Positions 33,951-42,600 of a stretch of 64,000 nucleotides of DNA are shown piece by piece (position 1 is the stretch's first letter; the number at the start of each line of letters is the position of its first letter). The notes under the pieces are model-generated. The model worked only from the letters and a program-made list of their open reading frames with translations, had not been told where the DNA came from and did no database searches. Position numbers and translations under genes: made by a program. Origin of the DNA: Rufibacter glacialis. GTDB taxonomy: Bacteria > Bacteroidota > Bacteroidia > Cytophagales > Hymenobacteraceae. The stretch lies in assembly GCF_008271745.1 (NCBI RefSeq), contig NZ_VKKZ01000020.1, positions 620,001-684,000 on the forward strand, written 5' to 3'.

Positions 33951-34292
33951 AATATTATCGTTACAACAGAAACCCATTTGCGTGAATTGATCACGCAGGC
34001 CATCAGTACAGAGCTTAGGCTGGCATTAGACTCGTCACGCCAGAAGCAGACAGCTACAGACAGCCTATCTGAAATCCTAAATGTGCAACAGGCAGCTAAG
34101 TTGCTAAACTTGGCTTCTTCCACTATTTACGGATTGGTAAACAAATCAAAGCTGCCCCACTACAAAAAGGGCGGAAAGCTTAGGTTCAAGCGTTCACAGC
34201 TCTTGGAATGGATTGACTCAGGGGAAAAGAAGACACAGAGTCAAATTGAGAAGGAAGTAAGAATACATACCCGTAGGCCTTCTAAATTCTAA
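33948..34292 (+). CDS. Helix-turn-helix protein, excisionase (MerR-like) family
   Basis: A small DNA-binding protein of 114 residues. The C-terminal half has the excisionase-type winged HTH: ILNVQQAAKLLNLASSTIYG, then GLVNKSKLPHYKKGGKLRF and RSQLLEWIDSGEKKTQ. Such proteins in Bacteroidota elements act as excision directionality factors or as activators of the replication genes that follow. An inverted repeat covers its start codon, suggesting autoregulation. It lies 84 bases after the preceding gene and 11 bases before the next, so it probably leads the replication operon. Confidence 0.85.
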   Translation: MNIIVTTETHLRELITQAISTELRLALDSSRQKQTATDSLSEILNVQQAAKLLNLASSTIYGLVNKSKLPHYKKGGKLRFKRSQLLEWIDSGEKKTQSQIEKEVRIHTRRPSKF

Positions 34293-34303
34293 TCCCCTTT
34301 CAT

Positions 34304-35020
34304 ATGAATTCATATACCATTGAACAGCAGGTGCAGGAAATGCAAGCCGCTGGTTTATCCATCCGCGGAATCGCCTCTGAGCTAGGCATAGACAAATCAA
34401 AGGTGCAGCGCATCCTGAGGAAACTGCTTGAGACCTCCTTCCTGGATAGTGATACAGAGAACGATACACTCTTTGATACAGGCTTCGATACAGCCGATAC
34501 ACGCATCGACACACTCATTGATACACCTTATGATACAGGTGAGACAGCTAGGAATACAGCTAGTGACACACCGTTTGATACATATAATCATGCCAAACGG
34601 GGGCTGAAAATCAGTGAAAGGGAGCCTGTATCGCATAAAGTGAGCTATACGCTTGCCGAGGCCAAGCTTTTGATGATGCAGACGGCGCTGCTCAAGGATG
34701 ATATCCATGATTTTCTATCAGAGTTTATTGAATTACATTCCATGGATACGTTAATCGATGTCTCCGCCTACTCCTTCTACGTTAGGCGGGTCAAACGCTT
34801 GATACAGTACACGAAGATCCTGGCCTTCCAACTGGAGGATGGCACGGAAACCCTTCCGGCCGTAAAGGCTCTGCGGGAGATCGAGTCAACCATGCAGCAT
34901 ATTCTCTCTGGGCCGGAAAGGTTTATGGAGGACAAAACTCATCGAATAGACATGAAGCCTCGTGACATGCATGTGTGGCAGAGTTTTCTATACACGGACT
35001 TCTTCCAACCCATCATCTAG
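34304..35020 (+). CDS. HTH protein with D-T-x-x repeats, replication/regulation module
   Basis: A 238-residue protein. Residues 8-42 form a resolvase-type helix-turn-helix (MQAAGLSIRGIASELGIDKS). Residues 50-88 are a run of D-T-x-x tetrapeptides (DTENDTLFDTGFDTADTRID and onward), encoded by a 12-bp DNA repeat with the core GATACA. The C-terminal part (about 105-238) is helical and unassigned. Genes of this kind precede DUF3987 and BT4734-like genes in Bacteroidota mobile elements. The array could be iterons embedded in the gene for the protein that binds them; this is an inference. The stop lies 5 bases before the next start. Confidence 0.7.
   Translation: MNSYTIEQQVQEMQAAGLSIRGIASELGIDKSKVQRILRKLLETSFLDSDTENDTLFDTGFDTADTRIDTLIDTPYDTGETARNTASDTPFDTYNHAKRGLKISEREPVSHKVSYTLAEAKLLMMQTALLKDDIHDFLSEFIELHSMDTLIDVSAYSFYVRRVKRLIQYTKILAFQLEDGTETLPAVKALREIESTMQHILSGPERFMEDKTHRIDMKPRDMHVWQSFLYTDFFQPII
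34451..34582 (+). repeat. Iteron-like GATACA array
   Basis: GATACA or GACACA cores begin at 34451, 34463, 34475, 34487, 34496, 34508, 34520, 34532, 34565 and 34577. The spacing is 12 bases, with one step of 9 and one of 33, where degraded copies lie. The units vary in their last six bases. The period is that of a tetrapeptide, so it is both a protein repeat and a phased DNA repeat. Confidence 0.75.
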
Positions 35021-35025
35021 CTGGA

Positions 35026-36489
35026 ATGGAGACAGTATCACTTCCGATGAAACCCAATGTTTCCACTGGTTCCCTGGCCGGTGGAAGCATCGGTAACGCC
35101 TTCAAAATAACAGTAAACGTACCACCGGGCACCGACCTCAACTGCCCCATACCGTCCAGCAACTTGGGCGGTATGGGGCTAAAAAGCACCAAAGCTTTCC
35201 CTGAAGAAGTGTATGCAAACCTACCCGATGTTCAGGGGGCGCTTTGCCGCAGGATAGTCGATCCCATAGAGAGAGAAGTTTTCCTCGTAGGTATGCTGGG
35301 CGTGACCAGCGGCATCTTACCCAATGTATACGGATATTACGGCGGCAAAAAACTGGAGCCTAACCTTTACACCTACACCCTGGGACCCTACGGGGAGGGC
35401 AAGAGTGGGCTCATGTGGGCAAGGAAGCTCGCTGAGGCCATACATCAGGAGAAACACGAAAAGACAGCAGAGCTGGTGAACACCCATAAGGAGGAGATGG
35501 CGCGATATAAGATGGAGTCCAAGATGTTTGAGCAGGGAAAGGCCTCCACCATGCCGGAGCAACCCAAACAGCCGCCGCACCTGAAGATGTACATCCCCTC
35601 CAATATAGGGAAGACAGGCATGTTGCAGCTTCTTGTCGAGAACAGCGGAAGGGGGATCATGTTTGAAACTGAGGCCGACACGCTGGCGGAGGCAATGAGG
35701 CAAGAGCACGGCGGTTTCTCTGATGTGCTGAGGCAAGCTTTCGGCCATGAGCCCATGAGTTTTTTCAGGCGTACCAACAGCGAAGATGTGGAGATACCAT
35801 CCCCTTCCCTTTCCGTCGTGCTGTCCAGCACGTTTGACCAGCTTTTGAAGCTGATCCCCTCGGTGGAGAACGGCCTGTTCAGCCGCTTTCTCTATTATGA
35901 GTTTGACTCCACTCCCGAGTTCAACAACGTGTTTGATAAGAACAAGAACGGCTACAGCAAGTACTTCACGGAGATGGGCGTCTGGTTCAGGAAAATGCAT
36001 AGTGAGTTGACCACATTGAGTTACCCTATCGAGTTCGAGCTTAAGCCCCATCAACAGGAAAGGTTCTTGAAGGAGTTCTCGGAGCAGAAAAGTGAGCTCA
36101 GGGAGCACGTGAGTATGGCCTTAGGAGGAACGGTTAACAGGATGGGCATGATATGCTTCCGTATAGCCATGCAACTCAGTGTAATAAGGGCCTATGAGGG
36201 CGGCACACTCCCACACATACTGGAGTGCACCGACCAGGACTTCGAGAACTCTTTAAGGATATTGAATACCTTCACAAAGCACATGGTCGCCGTTTACGAT
36301 AAGCTACCCAGATTGAAGAGTATTACAGTAGAGAATAGTGGGGATAAGGACGCGCTGAGGCTGGAGCAGAAGAGGCAATGCCTTGAGCTCAATGGCAAGG
36401 GGATGACCAATGTAAGGGAGATATCAATTCTGGTGTTCGGATCGGACAGCCATAAGTCAACCGTTCACCGATGGATAAAGGGATATTAA
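35026..36489 (+). CDS. DUF3987 family helicase-like protein
   Basis: A 487-residue P-loop protein of the DUF3987 family, found in mobile elements and phages of Bacteroidota and thought to work in element replication together with primase-like partners. The N-terminal 60 residues are disordered (Gly/Ser/Pro). The Walker A motif reads LGPYGEGKSGL at about residue 123. MFETEADTLAEAMRQEHGGF and SVVLSSTFDQLLKLIP follow in the ATPase core, and the C-terminus is helical. The frame is open from a GTG at 34975 that overlaps the preceding gene; ATG 35026, 5 bases after that gene's stop, is chosen. The 3' end overlaps the next gene by 19 bases. Confidence 0.85.
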   Translation: METVSLPMKPNVSTGSLAGGSIGNAFKITVNVPPGTDLNCPIPSSNLGGMGLKSTKAFPEEVYANLPDVQGALCRRIVDPIEREVFLVGMLGVTSGILPNVYGYYGGKKLEPNLYTYTLGPYGEGKSGLMWARKLAEAIHQEKHEKTAELVNTHKEEMARYKMESKMFEQGKASTMPEQPKQPPHLKMYIPSNIGKTGMLQLLVENSGRGIMFETEADTLAEAMRQEHGGFSDVLRQAFGHEPMSFFRRTNSEDVEIPSPSLSVVLSSTFDQLLKLIPSVENGLFSRFLYYEFDSTPEFNNVFDKNKNGYSKYFTEMGVWFRKMHSELTTLSYPIEFELKPHQQERFLKEFSEQKSELREHVSMALGGTVNRMGMICFRIAMQLSVIRAYEGGTLPHILECTDQDFENSLRILNTFTKHMVAVYDKLPRLKSITVENSGDKDALRLEQKRQCLELNGKGMTNVREISILVFGSDSHKSTVHRWIKGY

Positions 36490-37403
36490 GTGCTCACATT
36501 CCGTTTGTCCCAGAAATGGGACGGGACAGAACCGGTAACTCAATTCTGGATGTGGAGGTCTCCTGCTTCGCCAATTACGGCACCGCCACAGACCCCAAAA
36601 CCGTAAACCTGCTGGATTGGCTCTCCTGTGGCGCTTACGCCAAAGAGGTGAAAAAAATAAGGGTAACAGATGACAAGCAGGTGCGGGATAGCTTGAAGGG
36701 CAGGCTTCCAGCCATCACCCCCAGCGGCACCTTCACCTATAGAAGCGAGAAAGACCTGATTAGTCACAGCGGACTGATCCAGTTCGACATTGACCTGAAG
36801 GAAAACACGCACTTAGACAATTTTTATGACCTGAAGCGGCAGATAGCTAACATCCCCAATGTCGCCTACTGCGGCCTCTCCGTCTCCGGCCACGGTTTCT
36901 GGGGTCTGATACCTATCGCATTCAGGGAAAGGCACCGGGAGCATTTTGAGGCTCTCAGGAAGACCTTCCTGCAACTGGGCATTACCATTGATGTGAAGCC
37001 GAGGAATATTGCCAGCCTTAGGGGATACAGCTATGACGAAGAGGCGTACTTCAACCACAGCGCCGCGGTGTTCGCCCGCTATGAGTCATTCCAGAAGGAA
37101 AAGCCTAACCCTTATTCCGGCAAGCCAGGCAGCCATGATTCACAGGTTAAGGACAGAGTGGAATTGCGCATTACTGCGCTAGAGGGAAAAGGTATTGATG
37201 TCACCTCTTCCTATGCCGCATGGTTTGAGGTTGGGTGCAGCCTGGCGGCTGAGTTTGGGGAAGAAGGCAGGTGCTATTTCCACCGGGTAAGCCAATTCCA
37301 CCCCAAGTACTCTAGCACTAGAACCGATAGGCTGTATGACAGTTGCTTGAGAGGGAGTTATACTTATACGATTGCCACCTTCTTCAAGTATTGCAAGAGA
37401 TAG
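36471..37403 (+). CDS. BT4734/BF3469-like protein (VirE N-terminal domain), primase-like
   Basis: A 310-residue protein of the BT4734/BF3469 family, related to the VirE N-terminal and primase-like domains used in element replication. LIQFDIDLKENTHLDNFYDL, then YCGLSVSGHGFWGLIPI and IDVKPRNIASLRGYSYDEEA, are the family signatures; the acidic residues in the first (DID) fit a metal site. The C-terminal segment ends SCLRGSYTYTIATFFKYC, of which a decayed second copy exists at 39477-39625. It overlaps the DUF3987 gene by 19 bases, so the two are coupled. An internal ATG at 36516 is an alternative start. Confidence 0.85.
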   Translation: MDKGILSAHIPFVPEMGRDRTGNSILDVEVSCFANYGTATDPKTVNLLDWLSCGAYAKEVKKIRVTDDKQVRDSLKGRLPAITPSGTFTYRSEKDLISHSGLIQFDIDLKENTHLDNFYDLKRQIANIPNVAYCGLSVSGHGFWGLIPIAFRERHREHFEALRKTFLQLGITIDVKPRNIASLRGYSYDEEAYFNHSAAVFARYESFQKEKPNPYSGKPGSHDSQVKDRVELRITALEGKGIDVTSSYAAWFEVGCSLAAEFGEEGRCYFHRVSQFHPKYSSTRTDRLYDSCLRGSYTYTIATFFKYCKR

Positions 37404-37502
37404 CCTAGCTCATACGGGCAAAACACCGCTTAAATTATTCAGAGGCATCGGTGTAACCCACCAAGGCAGATTCCCCAACTAAACAACTAATTGATTACAT
37501 CT

Positions 37503-37524
37503 CATTCTGAATGAATTCAGAATG
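37503..37524. promoter_or_regulatory. Operator-like palindrome
   Basis: CATTCTGAAT and ATTCAGAATG form a perfect inverted repeat with a 2-base centre, 36 bases upstream of the 37560 gene. The size and symmetry suit a dimeric regulator. Confidence 0.45.
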
Positions 37525-37559
37525 TAGAATAAACCATCTAATCACTACAAAAAGATAAA

Positions 37560-37949
37560 ATGAATCATTTTTATACATTCAATAGAGAAGTTAAAAACCT
37601 GATCAAGAACAACCCAGACAACAAAGGCATGCAGGTTATTGAGCGGTATAGAAAGAGCCTTAGGGTTGACTTGAATTACTATGATGCCCTTGAGTTTTTA
37701 GGGGAACATCTTGGTCTGGAGCTCGAGTGCAAGGAGGTGTATGAACGTGGCAAATTCAAGGGGTATATTCCCCAGGTAAAGCTACACAAAGGAAACCCTT
37801 ACAACGGCAAAGCGGGGATACGGAAAATCACTGAGTTCCCGTACAAATCATTGAATAAGCTGTTTGACTATATGTCCAGGCAGTATGTATACTTCCTGAT
37901 TGACTTGCCAGACTTTGAGAAACATGTATTCAATGATCGAGAACATTGA
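37560..37949 (+). CDS. Unrecognised 129-residue island protein
   Basis: I do not recognise this protein. It is soluble and basic, with a helical N-terminus (FNREVKNLIKNNPDNKGMQV), a middle part rich in Glu/Lys, and a C-terminal helix ending LPDFEKHVFNDREH. It follows the replication module on the same strand after 156 bases that include a palindrome. Codon use matches the replication module rather than the chromosome. A terminator-like hairpin lies about 100 bases downstream. Confidence 0.55.
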   Translation: MNHFYTFNREVKNLIKNNPDNKGMQVIERYRKSLRVDLNYYDALEFLGEHLGLELECKEVYERGKFKGYIPQVKLHKGNPYNGKAGIRKITEFPYKSLNKLFDYMSRQYVYFLIDLPDFEKHVFNDREH

Positions 37950-38366
37950 TATCTATCTCTCTGTGGGCATTAGACTGGAAATGAAACAGAGTAGTAGCCA
38001 ACTTTGATAGCAGCATACAAACCGTCGATAACTTTAGCCGTCCATTACCCCATTGTATACAATTCAGGACATTGTATACAATGGGGATAATTTTTTCTTG
38101 TGTGAAGAAGAATTTACAGGGATCTCAATAGCAAAAGATTGGAACTCTCTGCCAAACAGTTCATAAGTAAACTCCGACGGAAAACCAAAGCTCCAGTGAG
38201 AATCAGAATGGTTTCAAACTCATAGGTAAGATGCTTAAACGTCCAAGGCAAAGTCAAATCGTCAGGCTCAATAGTCGGCTTCTTCAGTTGGCTGCTATTA
38301 CATCTTCTTCAGTTACGAATTGGCATTGAATAAATACTCTATTCATTCTTCTCTTCCGCTTATTTC
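37950..38366. other. Intergenic region with possible coding remnant
   Basis: A 417-base gap between convergent genes. It holds the double palindrome at 38048-38096. On the minus strand, short coding-like stretches in two frames (around 38110-38300) may be the remains of a broken gene, but I recognise no family. Confidence 0.35.
38048..38096 (+). terminator. Terminator-like double palindrome
   Basis: A 16-bp stem (38048-38063 with 38071-38086) closed by four C-G pairs and followed by a T-run (38091-38096). Each arm contains the self-complementary ATTGTATACAAT, so the site is also two tandem palindromes 19 bases apart and could bind a protein. Confidence 0.6.
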
Positions 38367-39443
38367 CTAATCTTCCATCGTTTCATTTAGAACCGCCTTC
38401 AACTCTTCCTTACTTGGTAGAAACGTCTGGTATTTACTTGCGAAGATTTGGCTGTTTTCTTTGGGCAGGGTTATTTCTACCAGCGCGTTGTTTTTCTCTT
38501 TGCATAAAATGATACCAATGGTAGGGTTCTCGTCATCGGTTTTCACGAAGCGGTCATAGTAGTTCACGTACATCTGCATTTGCCCTAAGTCTTGGTGACT
38601 CACCTCGCCAATTTTCAGGTCTAATAGCACAAAGCACCGCAGGAAGCGGTGGTAGAACACCAGATCTACCCTGAAATGCTTGTCATCAAAGGAAAACCGC
38701 ACCTGCCGCCCCACAAATGTGAAGCCTTTGCCCAGCTCCAGCAGGAATTGCTGAAGTTCATCAATGATGCGGTGCTCCAGGATAGACTCTGAATAAACTG
38801 CTTCTTCTTTCAGGCCCAGAAACTCCAACACGTATGGGTCTTTCACCACATCCTGCGGCCGCTGGAGTTGCAGCCCTTTCTCGGCTAGTTCCTTTACCTG
38901 TTCCTTGTCTCGGCTTAGTGCCAAGCGTTCATACAGGGCGCTGTCAAATTGCCGTTGCAGTTCTTTCAGGCTCCAGTTATTTTGGGCACATTCCAGTTCA
39001 TAAAACCTACGTTCAGCTGGATTCTCTATGCGCATGAGACGGATGTAATGCGACCAGGAAAGCATAAAATCACGGGAAGGCGTCTCCTGTTTTCCACCTT
39101 CTTCTTTTTCCTCCGAATTCGTCAACGCTGTTGACGAATTTGTTAGGGAGTATGTCTTGTAGAAAAAACGCATCCTATCGAGGTTCTCCACAGAGAAACC
39201 TTTCCCAAACTCCCGGCTAAGCTGCACGGAGAGCTCTTTGAGCACGGCTTTGCCATAGGCAGCTCGTTCCTTGCCTTGCTGCTCTTCTTCCACAATCATG
39301 CGCCCAATCTCAAAGTAGGTGTGCACCATGGTGAGGTTTACCGTAGCCACCACTTTACGGCGGGCATCAGAGATGAGTAAAGCTACTTTCTCAAAGAGAT
39401 CGGCCGTATTTTCAGGATTGATTAAAGCTGATATATTAGGCAT
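38367..39443 (-). CDS. PD-(D/E)XK nuclease domain protein (DUF1016/YhcG-like)
   Basis: A 358-residue predicted nuclease of the DUF1016 family. The N-terminal helical domain (NLTMVHTYFEIGRMIVEEEQ) is typical of the family, and the C-terminal PD-(D/E)XK fold shows FRVDLVFYHRFLRCFVLLDL followed by KIGEVSHQDLGQMQMYVNYY, giving Asp, Asp and Lys of the active site. Members often sit beside type I restriction genes and mobile elements and are thought to cut DNA, perhaps at branched or foreign structures. It lies downstream of hsdMSR and the NERD helicase on the same strand, but with its own promoter. Its start region lies beside a decayed BT4734-like fragment. Confidence 0.88.
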   Translation of the reverse strand: MPNISALINPENTADLFEKVALLISDARRKVVATVNLTMVHTYFEIGRMIVEEEQQGKERAAYGKAVLKELSVQLSREFGKGFSVENLDRMRFFYKTYSLTNSSTALTNSEEKEEGGKQETPSRDFMLSWSHYIRLMRIENPAERRFYELECAQNNWSLKELQRQFDSALYERLALSRDKEQVKELAEKGLQLQRPQDVVKDPYVLEFLGLKEEAVYSESILEHRIIDELQQFLLELGKGFTFVGRQVRFSFDDKHFRVDLVFYHRFLRCFVLLDLKIGEVSHQDLGQMQMYVNYYDRFVKTDDENPTIGIILCKEKNNALVEITLPKENSQIFASKYQTFLPSKEELKAVLNETMED

Positions 39444-39462
39444 AGTGTACTGTAAGCTTACC

Positions 39463-39470
39463 CAAAAATA
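39463..39470 (-). promoter_or_regulatory. Bacteroidota -7 box of the DUF1016 gene
   Basis: TATTTTTG on the minus strand matches TAnnTTTG. Transcription would begin near 39456, 13 bases before the ATG. A -33 TTG is not at the right distance. Confidence 0.4.
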
Positions 39471-39476
39471 GAACTG

Positions 39477-39625
39477 TTTAGGAAGAGAAAAAACTCAACT
39501 TTCACCAAGTAAGACAATTTCATTTTAAGTACTCTACTTTTAAAACTGATAAATTGTATAACAGCTGTTTAAGGGATGGATATACCTACACTATAGCCAC
39601 TTTCTTCAAATATTGCAATTTATAA
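39477..39625 (+). pseudogene. C-terminal remnant of a second BT4734-like gene
   Basis: Read in one frame, this stretch gives FHQVRQFHFKYSTFKTDKL then YNSCLRDGYTYTIATFFKYC and a stop. It aligns closely with the end of the intact protein at 36471-37403 (FHRVSQFHPKYSSTRTDRL, YDSCLRGSYTYTIATFFKYC). Upstream the match continues through two Glu residues and then meets a frameshift, after which it is lost at the DUF1016 gene. The DNA differs at many positions, so this is an old paralogue and not a recent duplication. It shows that a second related element or module was once here. Confidence 0.8.
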
Positions 39626-39642
39626 TAAGCCTAAAACTAGAG

Positions 39643-42600
39643 TCAAACTTCTATTACTTGCCTCCTTAATTGTTGAGAATATTTGGCTAATTTTTGCAAT
39701 GGAGATTGCATTGTGCCTTTAGAAGAAAGACTATTGCAGTATTGCCAATCTCCTACTATGTAAAGACTACTCTTGGCACGTGTTAAAGCAACATTAATCA
39801 AAAATTCATTTTTAGTTAAAAAGTTGGCTTTGCTAATGGAGCTGTTAGAACTTATAACCAAGCTTAAAATCATAATATCTTTCTCATCCCCCTGGAATTG
39901 ATGGACGGTATCTACCTTTATGTGCTCCCTTAACTCTGGAGTTAATCCATCAAATATGTATTTTTTTTGATCCTTGAATGGGGTTACTACCCCAATAGAA
40001 GCTCCTTGATTATCCCTTAGTAATTGCTTAGCCAAGGCTATGCAAGCATCAGCTTCTATGACGTTGAGGTTCTTATCTTTGGCCATTTCACCTTTTACCG
40101 ATTTCCAGTTTAAACCTGGATTACCAAATTTGAAATCTTTCCCGCGAGTCATTACATCCATACTTTGACCTAGCCGCTTCTCATAGAATTGATCATTGGA
40201 AAAATTAATAATTTCAGGATGGCACCGGTAATGTTCTTTTAAGAATACACTTTTGAGGTTAGACTTATTTGACAATGAATCTGCATAGTCATAAAGTGAA
40301 GTATTGGTGTACCTTTTGCCTAGGCTTTGTAAATCAAGCACTTCCAAAACATACTCTTCTTCATAATTCTGCACACTGGTAATATGTCTTAGTTGCAACG
40401 GATCACCAATAATAACAGCTTTCTTAGCTCTGAAGAGCATTGGCAAAGCAGATACCAGATCGCACTGCGAGGCTTCGTCTATTACTACTAAATCAAATAA
40501 TTGCTCTTTTAAGGGAAAAGAATTCTTGATGGACAAAGATGTTACACAAACAATATTGAATGATTTTAGGAAATTACCACTAGCAAGAGTAAAATCTAGA
40601 ATATCTTCATTTTTCCACACTTTAGCAGGAATGAAATCTAGAAAGCTCTGAATAGAACTTCTGTTGATTTTGCACAAATCATCATCTAACTTCAAACTGA
40701 AAGCATTTAAACCCTTTTTCGGTAAGTCAGCCGTGATTTCATTTATTTCCTTTATGTAGGTTGGCCTTTGTTCTATAAGGGTCTCTAATTCCGTACGGGC
40801 TTTGGCTAACTTTTCTTCTATTCCAATCAATTCTGCATCGAAGTTTTTCTGTTTTGACAGAATTGCATTCTGTTCTTTGTGAAGTTCTAGAATGAATAGA
40901 AGGTTATTTTCTAATGATTGAATCAGTGATTGCTCTAAACTGACAAAAGGTGCTCCCTCTTCAATATAGTTTTTAAAAGCAGTAGGCAATTGGTTATTAA
41001 CCCTTTTAACATAATCAACTACTCTTGCTTTTTGAAAAAAATCAAAAAATAGCTTATTAAAAAAGCCATACTTTGCTTTAGTAATTGTTTTTAACTTTAA
41101 CGTAAGTTCAATTGGGTCTACAGAAAAAGACAAACGTTGAGTAACAAAAAGGTCTTTTAGATTGATAGCCACCGTATTTTCCCATTCAATCCTTTTATCA
41201 ATGGAATTCACTTTTGCATTATCATACTCTATTAATTGACCCTCAAGAAGAGAAATCTTTTCTATGAGCTTCTCTAAGGTTGATTTCCTACTATGTAAGT
41301 TTTTAATGGATTGCTTTATAGTTGCAAGTTGTTCAGACACATCTTCATAATCACCATTACCTACTTTCTTTAAATGTTTTTCAAGGGTGGGCTTAGTAAC
41401 GTCAATCAGATCACTTTTAGACCCAAACCGAAGTACTGCCTCTCTACCTACCAACGCGTCTAATCTTTCTTTCACATTGTCAACAGCTTTGTTATTCTTG
41501 CTGGCAAATAGAACGGAATGGTTGTTTAGGGCTGCGTTTGCAAGAATATTGGTTACCACCTGTGATTTACCAGTACCTGGCGGGCCGGTAATAACGGTTA
41601 TATCTTGCTTAAAGGCCTGTTGAATAGCCTCTGTTTGAGAAGAATTCAGAGGAGTTATTTGTATAAAAGGATCAAGAGTTAAAGGATCTGCGTTTTTTAA
41701 TTTGTTATCCTGATAAAGAAAAGAATCAAAAACGGCATTTAGGTCTACAGAATTATTCTTAATGAGAGAACTTAGTTCAGACTGGAGTTGAGCAGTAAAA
41801 AGGCTTTCGCTGCTTAGGCCAACAATCAGCCTAGTACCAAGTTTAATTGACTCAGACAAGATTGACTGAAAGACTTCAACCTTAGCAGATAAAGTATTGG
41901 CTACGTTAATACCCGTACTAAGATCATCAATAACAACTTCATCTAAACCCATCTGTTCTAATTCTTTTACATAGAGCTCAAATTGGTTCAGGTTTATTTC
42001 TAGCCTCTGAATATTTTTAATTTCCGAGGTAAGTAAAACAGTATAAAGTAAAGTCTTGCCTTTGCCGTTCAACTCAAGTTCAATCCCCACAAACACGTTT
42101 TTAGGATATAGTTCCTGCTTATTTCTCTGCCATGCTTCATGGAAATTTCTGTTTTCAGAAAGGTCTACACTATATCTTTCCGGGTCTTGATTGGAGTTAA
42201 AAGGAAAATAGTTAAGATTTTCAGCAGAAGGCTCCTTAAACCTTTCTAGTTGAATTAAGGTGCGATAATATTTTAGTAACCGGGTTGATTGTGGCTCCTG
42301 TACATTTCCGTCAATCAGCCGTTTGATGAACGCGATTTTTTCTGCAGATACATTAGTTTGCTTTCTAGTAGGAGAATCATCTGTAAAAGAAAATCTTTCT
42401 AAGAGCTGCTCTGGAGATACATTTAAGGCAGTAAGAATATTTCTTATTTCAGCATCTGTTAGGTTTAAGTTATCTGAATTCTTATCTAAAAGAAGTGTTT
42501 GTATTGTGTCATTATCTGCAATATGAAACCATGGTCTAATTAAGCCCGGAATAGAGTCATAATCATAGGAGACCTTTTGCTGGAATAAAACTATACTTCC

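Noticed and set aside
34445-34582. CRISPR array
   Set aside because: The repeat unit is 12 bases with a 6-base core and no spacers of constant length, and it is in frame within a gene.
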